From: an uncultured Ruminococcus sp.
GTDB lineage: Bacteria > Bacillota > Clostridia > Oscillospirales > Ruminococcaceae
Direction of reading: 5' to 3'
Assembly: GCA_947176565.1 (NCBI GenBank)
Contig: CAMWRC010000003.1
Span: 1 to 17,754 of the forward strand
DNA length: 17,754 nt
The notes beneath the pieces were generated by a model. That model did no database searches. It worked only from the letters and a program-made list of their open reading frames with translations, and was not told the DNA's origin. Shown here piece after piece: positions 1-8,133 of the stretch. The position numbers and the translations under genes were made by a program. How positions within the stretch are numbered: position 1 is the stretch's first letter; each line of letters begins with the position of its first letter.

Positions 1-90
1 AGAAGCGAACAGAAACCGGATAAAAAATCTGAAAGCAGAAGCGAACAGAAACCGGATAAAAAATCTGAAAGCAGAAGCGAACAGAAACCG
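1..90 (+). repeat. 36-bp in-frame tandem repeat within the infB N-terminal region
   Basis: Two perfect 36-bp copies (1-36 and 37-72) are followed by 18 bp of a third (73-90). Each encodes the 12 residues [12 protein letters not shown]. The copies are identical at DNA level and the unit is a multiple of three, so copy-number change would keep frame. More copies may lie upstream of the window. Confidence 0.95.
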
Positions 91-2502
91 GCTGCTTCAA
101 AGAAACAGAATTCCGATGTTAAAAATTCGCAGAAACAGGACGACAGAAAACCAAAGTATGAGAAAAATGCCAGCGTGAAATCTGCTCCGAAAAAGGAAGA
201 AAAGAAAGAGGAAAAAAGAGAAGAGAAAAAACAGGAACAGAAAGTCAATGCTCCTGCTCCGGTATCTTCTGTTGAAGTAAAACAACCTGAACCGAAAAAG
301 GAATCAAAACAAGAGACAAAACCAGAAGCAAAGCAGACTGAATCCAAAAAAGAAACTCCGAAAGATAAAAAGAATCAGAACTCCGGAACTGAAAGCAGAC
401 CGTCAGGAGATAAGAAAAAGAAGAAAGAACAGGCTAAGGCGCGCGACAGAGGAGCTTCAACAAAATTAACTTCAAGCTTTTCCACAGAACCGACTTCAGA
501 GCCTGCACCGTCCTCAACACAGAGACGGACTGTAGATACGCGCGGAAGTTATGTTGACCTCGATAAGTATAATGAACGTTATGACCAGATGGCAACAGGC
601 AGCAGCCGTAAGCACGGCGGAGAAAATTATTCGTCAAAAAAGCAGAAGATAAACCAGCGTTCTGCACAGAGAAGCCGCCAGCAGTTCTCAAGAAAGGAAT
701 CCGAAGCCGAAAAACTCAGAAGACTTGAACTTGAACGCGCAAGAAAACAGCAGCTCAAGGTTATGATTCCTGACAGCATAACAGTCGGCGAACTTGCCGC
801 ACGTCTCAAGGCTACCGTTACTGACGTTATAAAGAAGCTCATGGGTCTCGGCGTAATGGCATCTATCAATCAGGAGATAGATTTTGATACAGCGTCAATT
901 GTCGCTGAGGAAATGGGCGCAAAGGTTGAAAAAGAGGTTATCGTTACTATTGAGGAGCGTCTTATTGATGACAGCGATGATGACGATACAAATCTTGAGC
1001 CGCGTTGTCCTGTAGTCGTTGTTATGGGACACGTTGACCACGGAAAGACATCAATTCTTGACCGTATCAGACACGCTCATGTTGCAGACGGCGAAGCAGG
1101 CGGAATCACACAGCATATAGGTGCTTATCAGGTAAAAGTGAACGGACAGAAGATTACATTCCTTGATACTCCCGGACACGAAGCATTTACATCTATGAGA
1201 GCAAGAGGTGCGAATATAACAGATATTGCTATTCTTGTTGTTGCAGCTGACGACGGAATCATGCCGCAGACAGTTGAATCAATCAATCATGCAAAATCAG
1301 CAGGAGTCCAGATAATTGTTGCTATCAACAAAATGGACAAAGAGGGTGCAAATCCCGACCGTATCAAGGAAGAACTTACCAAATATGACCTTGTATGCGA
1401 GGAATGGGGCGGCGATGTAATATGCGTTCCTGTATCGGCAAAGACCGGCGAGGGAATTGATGACCTGCTTGAAAATGTTCTTCTTGTGGCTGAGGTTCAG
1501 GATTTGAAAGCAAATCCGGACAGACTTGCAAAGGGTACGGTTATTGAAGCACGTCTTGATAAGGGCAGAGGTCCTATTGCAACACTTCTGGTTCAGAACG
1601 GTACACTTCATCAGGGTGATGTGCTTATTGCCGGCACTTCCGTGGGACGTGTACGCGTCATGACAAACGACAAGGGCAGAACTGTTAAAGAAGCAGGACC
1701 GTCAGTTCCGGTTGAGATAACAGGTCTTGCAGAAGTTCCGAGCGCAGGCGATATATTCAATTCAGTTGAGGACGAGCGTCTTGCACGTGAGCTTGTGGAG
1801 CAGAGAAAGGACGAAGCAAAACAGGAACAGTTTAATTCATACCGCAAGGTAACGCTTGATAATCTGTTCAGTCAGATAGCTGAGGGCGAAATAAAGGAAC
1901 TCCCGATTATTGTAAAAGCTGATGTTCAGGGTTCTGTTGAGGCTGTTAAGCAGTCGCTTGAAAAGCTCTCCAACAATGAGGTAAGAGTACGGGTTATTCA
2001 TGGTGCAGTTGGCGCGGTAAAGGAAAGCGATGTAATGCTTGCAAGCGCATCAAATGCGATTATCGTAGGATTCAATGTGCGTCCCGACCCTGTAGCTGCT
2101 GAAAATGCTGCAAGAGACGGCGTTGATATACGTCTGTATCGTATTATCTATGATGCAATCGAGGAAATCTCAACAGCTATGAAAGGTATGCTTGCTCCGA
2201 AATACCGTGATGTTGAACTCGGACGTATTGAAGTCCGTCAGGTATACAAGATTTCAAATGTCGGAATGGTTGCCGGAAGCTACGTTCTCAGCGGAAAGGC
2301 TGTACGTGGCTGTCAGGTGCGTGTTGTGCGTGACGGAATAATCATTGCTGATGATAAAATAGCAGGTCTGAAGCGTTTCAAGGACGATGCAAAGGAAGTC
2401 GCAGAAGGATATGAATGCGGTATCAGTCTTGAAAAGTTCAGCGATGTCAAGGAAGGGGATATTTTCGAGACCTATATGGTTGAGGAATACCGTGAGGACT
2501 GA
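1..2502 (+). CDS. infB: Translation initiation factor IF-2 (5'-truncated by window edge)
   Basis: IF-2 is the GTPase that brings initiator fMet-tRNA to the 30S subunit and promotes subunit joining. The frame is open from base 1, so the true start lies upstream; 833 residues are visible. In order: a Lys/Glu/Ser/Pro-rich disordered N-terminal region (about 1-750), an IF2_N domain (about 757-920), and the G domain with GHVDHGKT (G1, 1027-1050), DTPGHEAF (G3, about 1168), NKMDK (G4, about 1330) and SAKTGEG (G5, about 1435). Domains II, III (from about 1890, [16 protein letters not shown]) and IV (to the end) follow. It heads the infB-rbfA-nrnA-truB-ribF operon common in Firmicutes; rbfA starts 4 nt after its stop. 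A GTG at 175 is an internal valine codon. The odd feature is an exact tandem repeat at the very start. Family assignment is certain. Confidence 0.97.
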   Translation, partial: RSEQKPDKKSESRSEQKPDKKSESRSEQKPAASKKQNSDVKNSQKQDDRKPKYEKNASVKSAPKKEEKKEEKREEKKQEQKVNAPAPVSSVEVKQPEPKKESKQETKPEAKQTESKKETPKDKKNQNSGTESRPSGDKKKKKEQAKARDRGASTKLTSSFSTEPTSEPAPSSTQRRTVDTRGSYVDLDKYNERYDQMATGSSRKHGGENYSSKKQKINQRSAQRSRQQFSRKESEAEKLRRLELERARKQQLKVMIPDSITVGELAARLKATVTDVIKKLMGLGVMASINQEIDFDTASIVAEEMGAKVEKEVIVTIEERLIDDSDDDDTNLEPRCPVVVVMGHVDHGKTSILDRIRHAHVADGEAGGITQHIGAYQVKVNGQKITFLDTPGHEAFTSMRARGANITDIAILVVAADDGIMPQTVESINHAKSAGVQIIVAINKMDKEGANPDRIKEELTKYDLVCEEWGGDVICVPVSAKTGEGIDDLLENVLLVAEVQDLKANPDRLAKGTVIEARLDKGRGPIATLLVQNGTLHQGDVLIAGTSVGRVRVMTNDKGRTVKEAGPSVPVEITGLAEVPSAGDIFNSVEDERLARELVEQRKDEAKQEQFNSYRKVTLDNLFSQIAEGEIKELPIIVKADVQGSVEAVKQSLEKLSNNEVRVRVIHGAVGAVKESDVMLASASNAIIVGFNVRPDPVAAENAARDGVDIRLYRIIYDAIEEISTAMKGMLAPKYRDVELGRIEVRQVYKISNVGMVAGSYVLSGKAVRGCQVRVVRDGIIIADDKIAGLKRFKDDAKEVAEGYECGISLEKFSDVKEGDIFETYMVEEYRED

Positions 2503-2506
2503 TAAT

Positions 2507-2845
2507 ATGGCGAATTATAAAGCAAGCCGTACGGCAGAAGATATAAAGCGTGAGCTTACAGCGATTCTCAGGGATATAAAAGACCCGCGCGTTGATAAAA
2601 TGCTGACTATTGTCAGAGCTGACCTGTCAGGTGATATGTCAGTGTGTAAAATCTATGTATCAAGTCTCGGCGGAATGGAAAAGACAAAGGAATCAGTTGC
2701 AGGACTGAAAAGCGCGGCAGGATTCATACGCCGCGAACTTTTCCGCCGGCTTGATATAAGAAAATCTCCCGAACTCAATTTCATTGCTGATTCTTCAATA
2801 GAACGCGGCGCGGAGATAAGCAGAAAGCTGAATGACATTCTGTAA
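2507..2845 (+). CDS. rbfA: 30S ribosome-binding factor A
   Basis: RbfA binds the immature 30S subunit and helps 16S rRNA 5'-end maturation and cold adaptation. The 112-residue product begins MANYKASRTAEDIKRE and contains the family core: an N-terminal helix followed by a KH-like alpha/beta fold with the VDKMLTIVRADLSGDMS and KIYVSSLG strands and the helix around AAGFIRRELFRR. Length is normal for the family (about 110-130). The ATG at 2507 is chosen because GAGG at 2494-2497 lies 9 nt upstream; longer in-frame extensions run into infB. It starts 4 nt after the infB stop, so translation is probably coupled. Confidence 0.93.
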   Translation: MANYKASRTAEDIKRELTAILRDIKDPRVDKMLTIVRADLSGDMSVCKIYVSSLGGMEKTKESVAGLKSAAGFIRRELFRRLDIRKSPELNFIADSSIERGAEISRKLNDIL

Positions 2846-2863
2846 GACAGGCAGGAGGTTATT

Positions 2864-3814
2864 ATGTTTGTTAGTGAGAGAGAAACTATTGAGTTTCTGA
2901 AAAACTGTGACAATATATATATATTCACTCATCAAAGTCCGGACGGGGACTGCATAGGAACAGGATTTGCCCTGCATGATTTTTTCAGACGTACAGGCAG
3001 GAGGAGTGCTGTTCTTTGCAGCGATAAATTTCCGGAGAAGTTTAAATTCAGAACTGATACAGAAAATGATTCTGATTTTACTCCGGAAGTTTTTATTACT
3101 GTTGATGTTGCCGACAAAAAGCTTATGGGAAAATATGAAGAACCTTACGGCGATAAAATAAATCTCTGCATAGACCATCATGTATCGAACAAGGACTATG
3201 CAGAAAGAACTTTCCTGAAAGCTGATGATGCGGCTGCCTGTCAGGTACTTTACGGACTTTTCCGTACTATGGGCTTTGAACTCTCAGATTATTCAGCAGC
3301 CTGCCTTTATACCGGTATGGCAACTGATACAGGCTGTTTCAAGTATGAAAGTACAAGCGCGGAAACTCATGAGATGATAGGCGAAATCATGCGTCATCAC
3401 AAGCTTAACTATGCCGTAATCAACCGCAGTATGTTTGATATAAAGTCAAAGGCAAGAATGATACTTGAATCAAAATTTGTGAATCTTATGGAAGAATATC
3501 TTGACAATAAGCTTGTTATTGCCGCTGTAACTATTGATATGATGAAAGAAATCGGGATAGATTACGATGAATTTGAGGGTCTTGCACCTATGACTATTCA
3601 GCTTGAAGGTACGGAAGTCGGCGTACTTATGAAAGAACGCGAGCCGAATGTTTTCCGGTGTTCGTTCCGTTCTGCCGATTCCGTGAATGTTTCGGAAATA
3701 TGTCAGACTCTCGGCGGCGGAGGTCATGCGAAGGCAGCAGGCTGTACTGTCGAGGGCGATATTGAATCTGCAAAGGCACAGATTATAGAAGCTGTAGGAA
3801 AGGCACTGAAATGA
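2864..3814 (+). CDS. nrnA: DHH-family phosphoesterase, NrnA-type oligoribonuclease/pAp phosphatase
   Basis: NrnA-like enzymes degrade short RNA oligonucleotides (nanoRNA), and many also dephosphorylate 3'-phosphoadenosine 5'-phosphate; they act in the cytoplasm with Mn2+. The 316-residue protein has the DHH domain motifs: H23xSPDGD29 near the N-terminus, D81 in TVDVAD, D104-H105-H106 in CIDHH and D155 in GMATDTG. The C-terminal DHHA1 domain carries GGGGH (284-288). All metal and substrate motifs look intact. A strong AGGAGG at 2853-2858 lies 5 nt before the ATG. The gene sits 18 nt after rbfA and overlaps truB by 4 nt (ATGA). The NrnA assignment over other DHH/DHHA1 subfamilies rests on length, motif set and the rbfA-nrnA-truB context; which substrates it uses cannot be read from sequence. 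Confidence 0.9.
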   Translation: MFVSERETIEFLKNCDNIYIFTHQSPDGDCIGTGFALHDFFRRTGRRSAVLCSDKFPEKFKFRTDTENDSDFTPEVFITVDVADKKLMGKYEEPYGDKINLCIDHHVSNKDYAERTFLKADDAAACQVLYGLFRTMGFELSDYSAACLYTGMATDTGCFKYESTSAETHEMIGEIMRHHKLNYAVINRSMFDIKSKARMILESKFVNLMEEYLDNKLVIAAVTIDMMKEIGIDYDEFEGLAPMTIQLEGTEVGVLMKEREPNVFRCSFRSADSVNVSEICQTLGGGGHAKAAGCTVEGDIESAKAQIIEAVGKALK

Positions 3815-4704
3815 ACGGTATAATAGGTGTGAATAAGCCGTCAGGATTCACTTCATTTGATGTAATCGCAAAACTGCGCGGCATACTGAAAAAAAAGCGT
3901 ATCGGTCACAGCGGTACGCTTGACCCTATGGCAACGGGTGTTCTTCCGGTTTTTATCGGAAATGCCACAAAAGCCTGTGATATTATTCCTGATACTTCAA
4001 AGGCATACCGTGCAGGGTTCAGGCTGGGCATTTCTACTGATACACTTGATATTACAGGGAAAATTACAGCAGAATATTCATTGAAAGTTACAGAAAAGGA
4101 TACACTCGATGTAATTCCAAAGTTTACGGGAAACATAAAGCAGATACCGCCTATGTATTCCGCTGTTAAAATCGGCGGACAGAAGTTATGCAATCTTGCA
4201 AGAAAAGGAATTGAAATTGAACGTCCTGAACGTGAAATAACTGTTGACAGTATAAAGCTTGAAAGCTTTGACGAAGCTTCACAGTCAGGAGTGATTTCGG
4301 TAATCTGTTCAAAAGGAACATACATCAGAAGTCTTATTGATGATATTGGAAATTCTTTAGGTTGCGGCGGTGTTATGACTTCTCTTGTGCGGACGCGGTC
4401 GGGAGGTTTTTCTCTTGATGACTGTTTTACACTTGAGGAAATTCAGAATCTTGCTGATTCAGGAAATGTTGAAAATGTAATTATATCTGTAGAGCGTATT
4501 TTCAGCGGACTCCCGAAAATCAGGCTGAATGAAGTTCAGACAAGAATGTATAAAAACGGCGTGAGACTCGATTTGAACCGTATAAATCATATTAAGCCAG
4601 AGTTTTCTGAATATTCTGTATACGGCTTTGACCATGAATTTATCGGCGTTGCGCGTGCGGATTTTGAAAAATGCGAACTCAGAGTTGTGAAAAATTTTAT
4701 ATGA
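3811..4704 (+). CDS. truB: tRNA pseudouridine(55) synthase
   Basis: TruB isomerises U55 in the T-loop of most tRNAs to pseudouridine. The 297-residue product has the family landmarks: GxxxVNKPSGFTSFDV at the N-terminus, the catalytic loop GHSGTLDPMATGVL with nucleophile Asp38, YSAVKIGGQKL (about residues 114-126) and KGTYIRSLIDDIG (about 169-181). A C-terminal PUA-like tail of about 80 residues follows. The start ATG overlaps the nrnA stop (ATGA, 3811-3814) and AGGAAAGG at 3796-3803 inside nrnA lies 7 nt upstream. The operon position between nrnA and ribF is the usual Firmicutes arrangement. Confidence 0.96.
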   Translation: MNGIIGVNKPSGFTSFDVIAKLRGILKKKRIGHSGTLDPMATGVLPVFIGNATKACDIIPDTSKAYRAGFRLGISTDTLDITGKITAEYSLKVTEKDTLDVIPKFTGNIKQIPPMYSAVKIGGQKLCNLARKGIEIERPEREITVDSIKLESFDEASQSGVISVICSKGTYIRSLIDDIGNSLGCGGVMTSLVRTRSGGFSLDDCFTLEEIQNLADSGNVENVIISVERIFSGLPKIRLNEVQTRMYKNGVRLDLNRINHIKPEFSEYSVYGFDHEFIGVARADFEKCELRVVKNFI

Positions 4705-4705
4705 G

Positions 4706-5596
4706 GTGAGAAAAATCAGGATTGTCAAAAATGCTGTGGCGATGGGCTTCTTTGATGGTGTTCATCTCGGACACCGCTATGTTCTGGAAAAGGTCTACGC
4801 TCTTGCCTACAAGGGCTATAGTCCTGTGATATTCACATTTGAACCGGAAGCCGTGAAAATAAAAGCATCGGGAAGCATCGGATATATTTATACTGCCGGA
4901 GAAAAACAGCGTATATTTGAGAGATGCGGATTCAGTTCCGTGTATTCTCCGGCATTTCAGGAAATATGCAATTTAAGCGGTGAGGAGTTCGCGGAGCGTA
5001 TTCTTGCCGGGAAAATGAATGCGGCGGCGGTCTGCTGCGGTGAGGATTTCAGATTCGGAAAAGATGCGGTCTGTGGTATTGAGGAACTGCGTAATTTTGG
5101 TGAGAAATACGGGTTTGATGTCTGTACTGCAAAAAAAGTCAAACTCGGCGGCACTGTTGTATCATCAGGGGAAATACGCCGCTGTCTGATAAACGGGGAC
5201 ATAGAACAGGCAAACCTTTTTTTAGACAGACCATATACTATTGATAAAAAAGTTGTTCACGGCGCATCTCTCGGACATACAATCGGTTTTCCGACGGCGA
5301 ACCAGCTTTATGAAAAAGGACAGCTCGTGCCGAAATTCGGTGTATATGCTTCGGAAACAGAAGTGAACGGCAAGCTTTATCCGTCCATGACGAATATCGG
5401 AATCAAACCTACTGTTGATTACAGCGGACAGCCTCTTGCGGAAACGTATATATCCGGATTTTCCCGCGATATTTATGATACGCGTATACAGGTACGTCTT
5501 AAACGGTTTATACGTCCTGAACAGAAATTCAGCTGCGTTGAAGAACTAAAAAATCAGATAAGACATGATGTTGAATCTGCCATAGAAAATTCGTAA
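4706..5596 (+). CDS. ribF: Bifunctional riboflavin kinase/FMN adenylyltransferase
   Basis: RibF phosphorylates riboflavin to FMN and adenylates FMN to FAD. The N-terminal adenylyltransferase half shows GFFDGVHLGH (residues 14-23, nucleotide binding) and SSGEIRRCLINGDIEQA (the ISSTxIR-like motif). The C-terminal kinase half shows GHTIGFPTAN, KFGVYAS, NIGIKPT and an AETYI segment carrying the expected catalytic Glu. The length of 296 is near the usual 300-320. The start is unusual: the best choice is GTG at 4706, one base after the truB stop and probably read by coupled re-initiation. The good Shine-Dalgarno GAGGTGAG at 4703-4710 overlaps that codon rather than preceding it. The next ATG, at 4742, would cut into the first nucleotide-binding motif. 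Function is confident; the exact start is not. Confidence 0.93.
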   Translation: MRKIRIVKNAVAMGFFDGVHLGHRYVLEKVYALAYKGYSPVIFTFEPEAVKIKASGSIGYIYTAGEKQRIFERCGFSSVYSPAFQEICNLSGEEFAERILAGKMNAAAVCCGEDFRFGKDAVCGIEELRNFGEKYGFDVCTAKKVKLGGTVVSSGEIRRCLINGDIEQANLFLDRPYTIDKKVVHGASLGHTIGFPTANQLYEKGQLVPKFGVYASETEVNGKLYPSMTNIGIKPTVDYSGQPLAETYISGFSRDIYDTRIQVRLKRFIRPEQKFSCVEELKNQIRHDVESAIENS

Positions 5597-5741
5597 TGCT
5601 TTCACGGTGTTATCACAAAAATGAAGTATCATTTAAAAACAGATACCAAAATAAAATAATCAGGAGGTTGACAACAGTTAAAGAAAAGACATAAAAAGTT
5701 ATAAATATGCTGTTGAGTTTTACAATTCGCCGGAGGCAAAG
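5597..5741 (+). other. ribF-tnpB intergenic region, candidate left flank/left end of the TnpB element
   Basis: No clear intrinsic terminator follows ribF. The region is AT-rich and holds an AGGAGG at 5662-5667 with no start codon at a useful distance. It also has a 6-bp inverted repeat (CAACAG 5672-5677, CTGTTG 5710-5715) and an ACATAAAAAGTTA stretch (5689-5701) resembling ACATAAAAGTTA at 7033-7044 on the other side of tnpB. The GGAGG at 5732-5736 is the tnpB ribosome binding site. The element's left boundary cannot be fixed from one copy. Confidence 0.5.
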
Positions 5742-6905
5742 ATGATTAAAACTATAAAAGTAATGCTCTGTCCGAATAACAAGCAGAAAACAAAATTGTT
5801 TGCCTGTGCAGGTACTGCAAGATTTATCTATAACTGGACATTATGGTATCAGCAGATAAATTATGAATTTGGATATTCTTTTGTGGGCGATGTGGAATTA
5901 AGACGTATTCTGACAGTCCTGAAACAGACAAATCAGAAATTTATGTGGCTGAATGATTACAGCAATAATATTGCAAAACAGGCAGTAAAAGATGCTGTAA
6001 AAGCATATCTGAACTTTTTCAAGGGAATTACAGAGTTTCCAAGATTCAAAAGCAGGCGGAGGTCAAAACCGGGTTTTTATGCTGACCCATGTAAGATACA
6101 GTTTACAGGAACTCATGTAAAACTTGAAAAGCTGACAGCAAGCCGAAAGACAAACAAACAGAAATTCAATTCAATAAAACTTGCAGAACCCAACAGAATA
6201 TCAGTAAATGCAAAGTATTCCAATCCAAGAATTACTTTTGATGGTCTTAACTGGTGGATTTCTGTGGGAATTGAATATGAGGAATCTACAGAACAGCCGG
6301 AAAATCAGGGCATTGGAATTGATATAGGAATTAAAGAACTTGCAGTATGTTCTGATAAAAAAATTTACAGAAATATCAACAAGACCGCAAAAGTCAGAAA
6401 ACTAAAAAAGAGAAAGCGTAGATTGCAGCGCAGAATATCCAGAAAATATTCAAAAAACAAGAAAGGAGAATGTTACTGTAAAACACGCAATATTGTAAAA
6501 AGTGAAAAGAAACTTTTGAAAATTATCTGTAGACTGACGAATATTCGTCATAGTTATTTACATTCCGTGACTTCTGAAATAGTAAGCCGAAAACCAAAGT
6601 TTATTGTTCTGGAAGATTTGAATGTAAAAGGCATGATGAAGAATAAACACCTTGCAAAAGTAGTACAGGAACAGTGCTTTTTTGAATTTTACAGGCAGAT
6701 ACAGTATAAATGTAACTGGAATAACATCAGATTTATTACGGCTGACAGATACTATTCATCAAGTAAATTGTGTTCCTGCTGTGGATATGTTAAGAAAGAT
6801 TTGAAACTTTCAGAACGTATCTATATCTGCCCTGAATGCCACAACACTATTGACAGGGATTTTCAGGCAAGTGTGAATTTAATGCGATATGGATTGACAG
6901 CATAG
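5742..6905 (+). CDS. tnpB: RNA-guided endonuclease TnpB (IS200/IS605 family, OrfB)
   Basis: TnpB proteins are RuvC-type nucleases guided by an omega-RNA made from the element's right end; they are ancestors of Cas12 and cut the donor or target site to keep the element in the population. The 387-residue protein has a complete catalytic set: Asp194 in GIDIGIKEL, Glu291 in VLEDLNVKGM and Asp371/Asp373 in IDRDFQASVNL. A zinc finger is formed by C344xxC347 and C363xxC366. The N-terminal part matches the OrfB helix-turn-helix/wedge region (TARFIYNW), and a basic KKRKRRLQRRISRK helix lies near residues 222-235. GGAGG at 5732-5736 is 5 nt before the ATG. The gene is AT-rich and lysine-rich relative to its neighbours, as expected for an acquired element. 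It appears intact and probably active as a nuclease. Confidence 0.93.
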   Translation: MIKTIKVMLCPNNKQKTKLFACAGTARFIYNWTLWYQQINYEFGYSFVGDVELRRILTVLKQTNQKFMWLNDYSNNIAKQAVKDAVKAYLNFFKGITEFPRFKSRRRSKPGFYADPCKIQFTGTHVKLEKLTASRKTNKQKFNSIKLAEPNRISVNAKYSNPRITFDGLNWWISVGIEYEESTEQPENQGIGIDIGIKELAVCSDKKIYRNINKTAKVRKLKKRKRRLQRRISRKYSKNKKGECYCKTRNIVKSEKKLLKIICRLTNIRHSYLHSVTSEIVSRKPKFIVLEDLNVKGMMKNKHLAKVVQEQCFFEFYRQIQYKCNWNNIRFITADRYYSSSKLCSCCGYVKKDLKLSERIYICPECHNTIDRDFQASVNLMRYGLTA

Positions 6906-7030
6906 CAGAAACAAGTGCTGTTAATATGTACCGATACGTTAGTCGGGAATTTAAACCTTCGGAGTGTCACACCAAACATTAGTAGACGATGACTTGTCAT
7001 ATCAAAAATGGACACGCTGAACAAGGAATG
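6906..7030 (+). ncRNA. Candidate omega-RNA scaffold / right end of the TnpB element
   Basis: In TnpB elements the guide RNA comes from the 3' end of tnpB plus the right end, with the guide lying just outside the element. This 125-nt tract follows the tnpB stop, has no gene of its own, and contains short self-complementary segments (ATGACTTGTCAT around 6989-7000, GTGTCACAC around 6964-6972). The assignment is from position and family knowledge; the exact RNA ends and the guide start are not determined. The tract also stays open in the tnpB frame for 28 codons after the TAG. Confidence 0.5.
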
Positions 7031-7034
7031 AAAC

Positions 7035-7060
7035 ATAAAAGTTAATTTATGACTTTTTAT
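7035..7060 (+). repeat. AT-rich hairpin near the right end of the TnpB element
   Basis: ATAAAAGT (7035-7042) pairs with ACTTTTTAT (7052-7060) with one bulged T and a 9-nt loop. It could be the subterminal hairpin TnpA recognises at an IS605 right end, or a weak terminator. It lies 26 nt before the next start codon. AT-rich composition raises the chance of coincidence. Confidence 0.4.
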
Positions 7061-7086
7061 AAGTTTTCAGTAACGGAGAAAGCTAA

Positions 7087-8133
7087 ATGATTGAGGTCAG
7101 AAACCTTGTCAAGCGTTACGGCGATAAAAAAGCCGTGAACAATATAAGCTTCACCGTGGAAAAAGGTGAGATACTGGGATTCCTCGGACCTAACGGTGCG
7201 GGTAAATCCACAACAATGAATATGCTTACCGGATATATTTCATCAACGTCCGGACAGATACTTATAAACGGCGTTGATATTCTTGAAAATCCTATAGAAG
7301 CAAAGTCAAATATCGGCTATCTGCCGGAAATTCCGCCGCTTTACGTTGATATGACTGTTGACGGCTATCTGAATTTTATGTACGACCTTAAAAAATGCAA
7401 GCTTTCAAGAAAAGCTCATCTGAAAGAAATATGCGACCTCTGTAAAATATCTCATGTGAGGGAGAGGCTTATACGCAATCTTTCGAAAGGATATAAGCAG
7501 AGAGTCGGTCTTGCTCAGGCACTTATAAACAATCCGCCTGTGCTTATTCTTGATGAGCCGACAGTAGGTCTTGACCCTAATCAGATAATTGAAATACGTA
7601 CCCTTATAAAAAAACTCGGAAAAAATCATACAGTTATACTTTCATCGCATATTCTGCCGGAAATTCAGGCTGTATGCGATAGAATAATAATCATCAACAA
7701 GGGCGTTGTTGCCGCCGACGGTACGGCTAATGAGATTGCGAACAAACTCACAAACGAGCATAAAATGACAATCCGGATTGAGGGTACATCACATACTGCC
7801 GCGGATAAGCAGGAGATAACGAATGCTCTCAAATCACTTGGCGGTATAAAATACGTCCGTGCTGATATGGAACGGGAAAAAGGCATCTATGATTATGACA
7901 TCGAAGCCGATGAAAAGACTGATGTCCGCCGCGCTGTGAATGCGCTCTGCCGCGAAAAGGGCTGGAATATACTTATGCTCCAGCTTTCCGATATGACTCT
8001 TGAAGACATCTTCCTGAAGATAACTTCCGGCGATATTGCTGCTGTTCAGGAAAGAATATCCGATGAGGCAAAAGATGCTGTAGCCGGAATGGAAATGATA
8101 TTCGGAGATGACAAAGAGGAGGGAGAAGAATAA
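7087..8133 (+). CDS. ABC transporter ATP-binding protein (GldA-like)
   Basis: This is the ATPase subunit of an ABC-2-type export or membrane-remodelling complex. Motifs are complete: Walker A GPNGAGKST (34-42), signature LSKG (132-135), Walker B VLILDEP with Asp156-Glu157, and switch His188 in ILSSH. The Q-loop position reads IGYLPE, as in GldA/CcmA-type ATPases. A C-terminal extension (about 225-348) goes beyond the nucleotide-binding domain and may contact the partner proteins. GGAG at about 7075 precedes the ATG by about 8 nt. The stop shares one base with the start of the permease gene (TAATG), so the two are translationally coupled. With the next three genes it matches a GldA-GldF-GldG-DUF4340 cassette. 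The substrate is unknown. Confidence 0.9.
   Translation: MIEVRNLVKRYGDKKAVNNISFTVEKGEILGFLGPNGAGKSTTMNMLTGYISSTSGQILINGVDILENPIEAKSNIGYLPEIPPLYVDMTVDGYLNFMYDLKKCKLSRKAHLKEICDLCKISHVRERLIRNLSKGYKQRVGLAQALINNPPVLILDEPTVGLDPNQIIEIRTLIKKLGKNHTVILSSHILPEIQAVCDRIIIINKGVVAADGTANEIANKLTNEHKMTIRIEGTSHTAADKQEITNALKSLGGIKYVRADMEREKGIYDYDIEADEKTDVRRAVNALCREKGWNILMLQLSDMTLEDIFLKITSGDIAAVQERISDEAKDAVAGMEMIFGDDKEEGEE

Larger units (their letters stand above)
5672..7060 (+). mobile_element. TnpB-only IS200/IS605-family (IS1341-like) element, boundaries approximate
   Basis: A single tnpB gene with flanking AT-rich, hairpin-forming sequence interrupts the space between the ribF operon and an ABC-transporter operon. 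No tnpA (Y1 HUH transposase) is present, so the copy is probably not self-mobile and would need TnpA in trans. IS605-family elements lack terminal inverted repeats and do not duplicate target sequence, so the ends given here follow local inverted repeats (5672 on the left, the hairpin at 7035-7060 on the right) and are estimates. Confidence 0.65.

Noticed and set aside
1..90. CRISPR-like repeat array
   Set aside because: The 36-bp units abut with no spacers and are in frame with infB.
97..285. Phe/Leu-rich - strand membrane peptide
   Set aside because: It is the reverse complement of the Lys/Glu-rich infB segment, which always reads as Phe/Leu/Ser.
2795..3181. 128-residue - strand open frame over rbfA/nrnA
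   Set aside because: It is antisense to two clearly conserved genes, with no family pattern of its own.
5597..5660. Terminator after ribF
   Set aside because: Only short weak inverted repeats (e.g. GTATC/GATAC) without a T-run; not supported.
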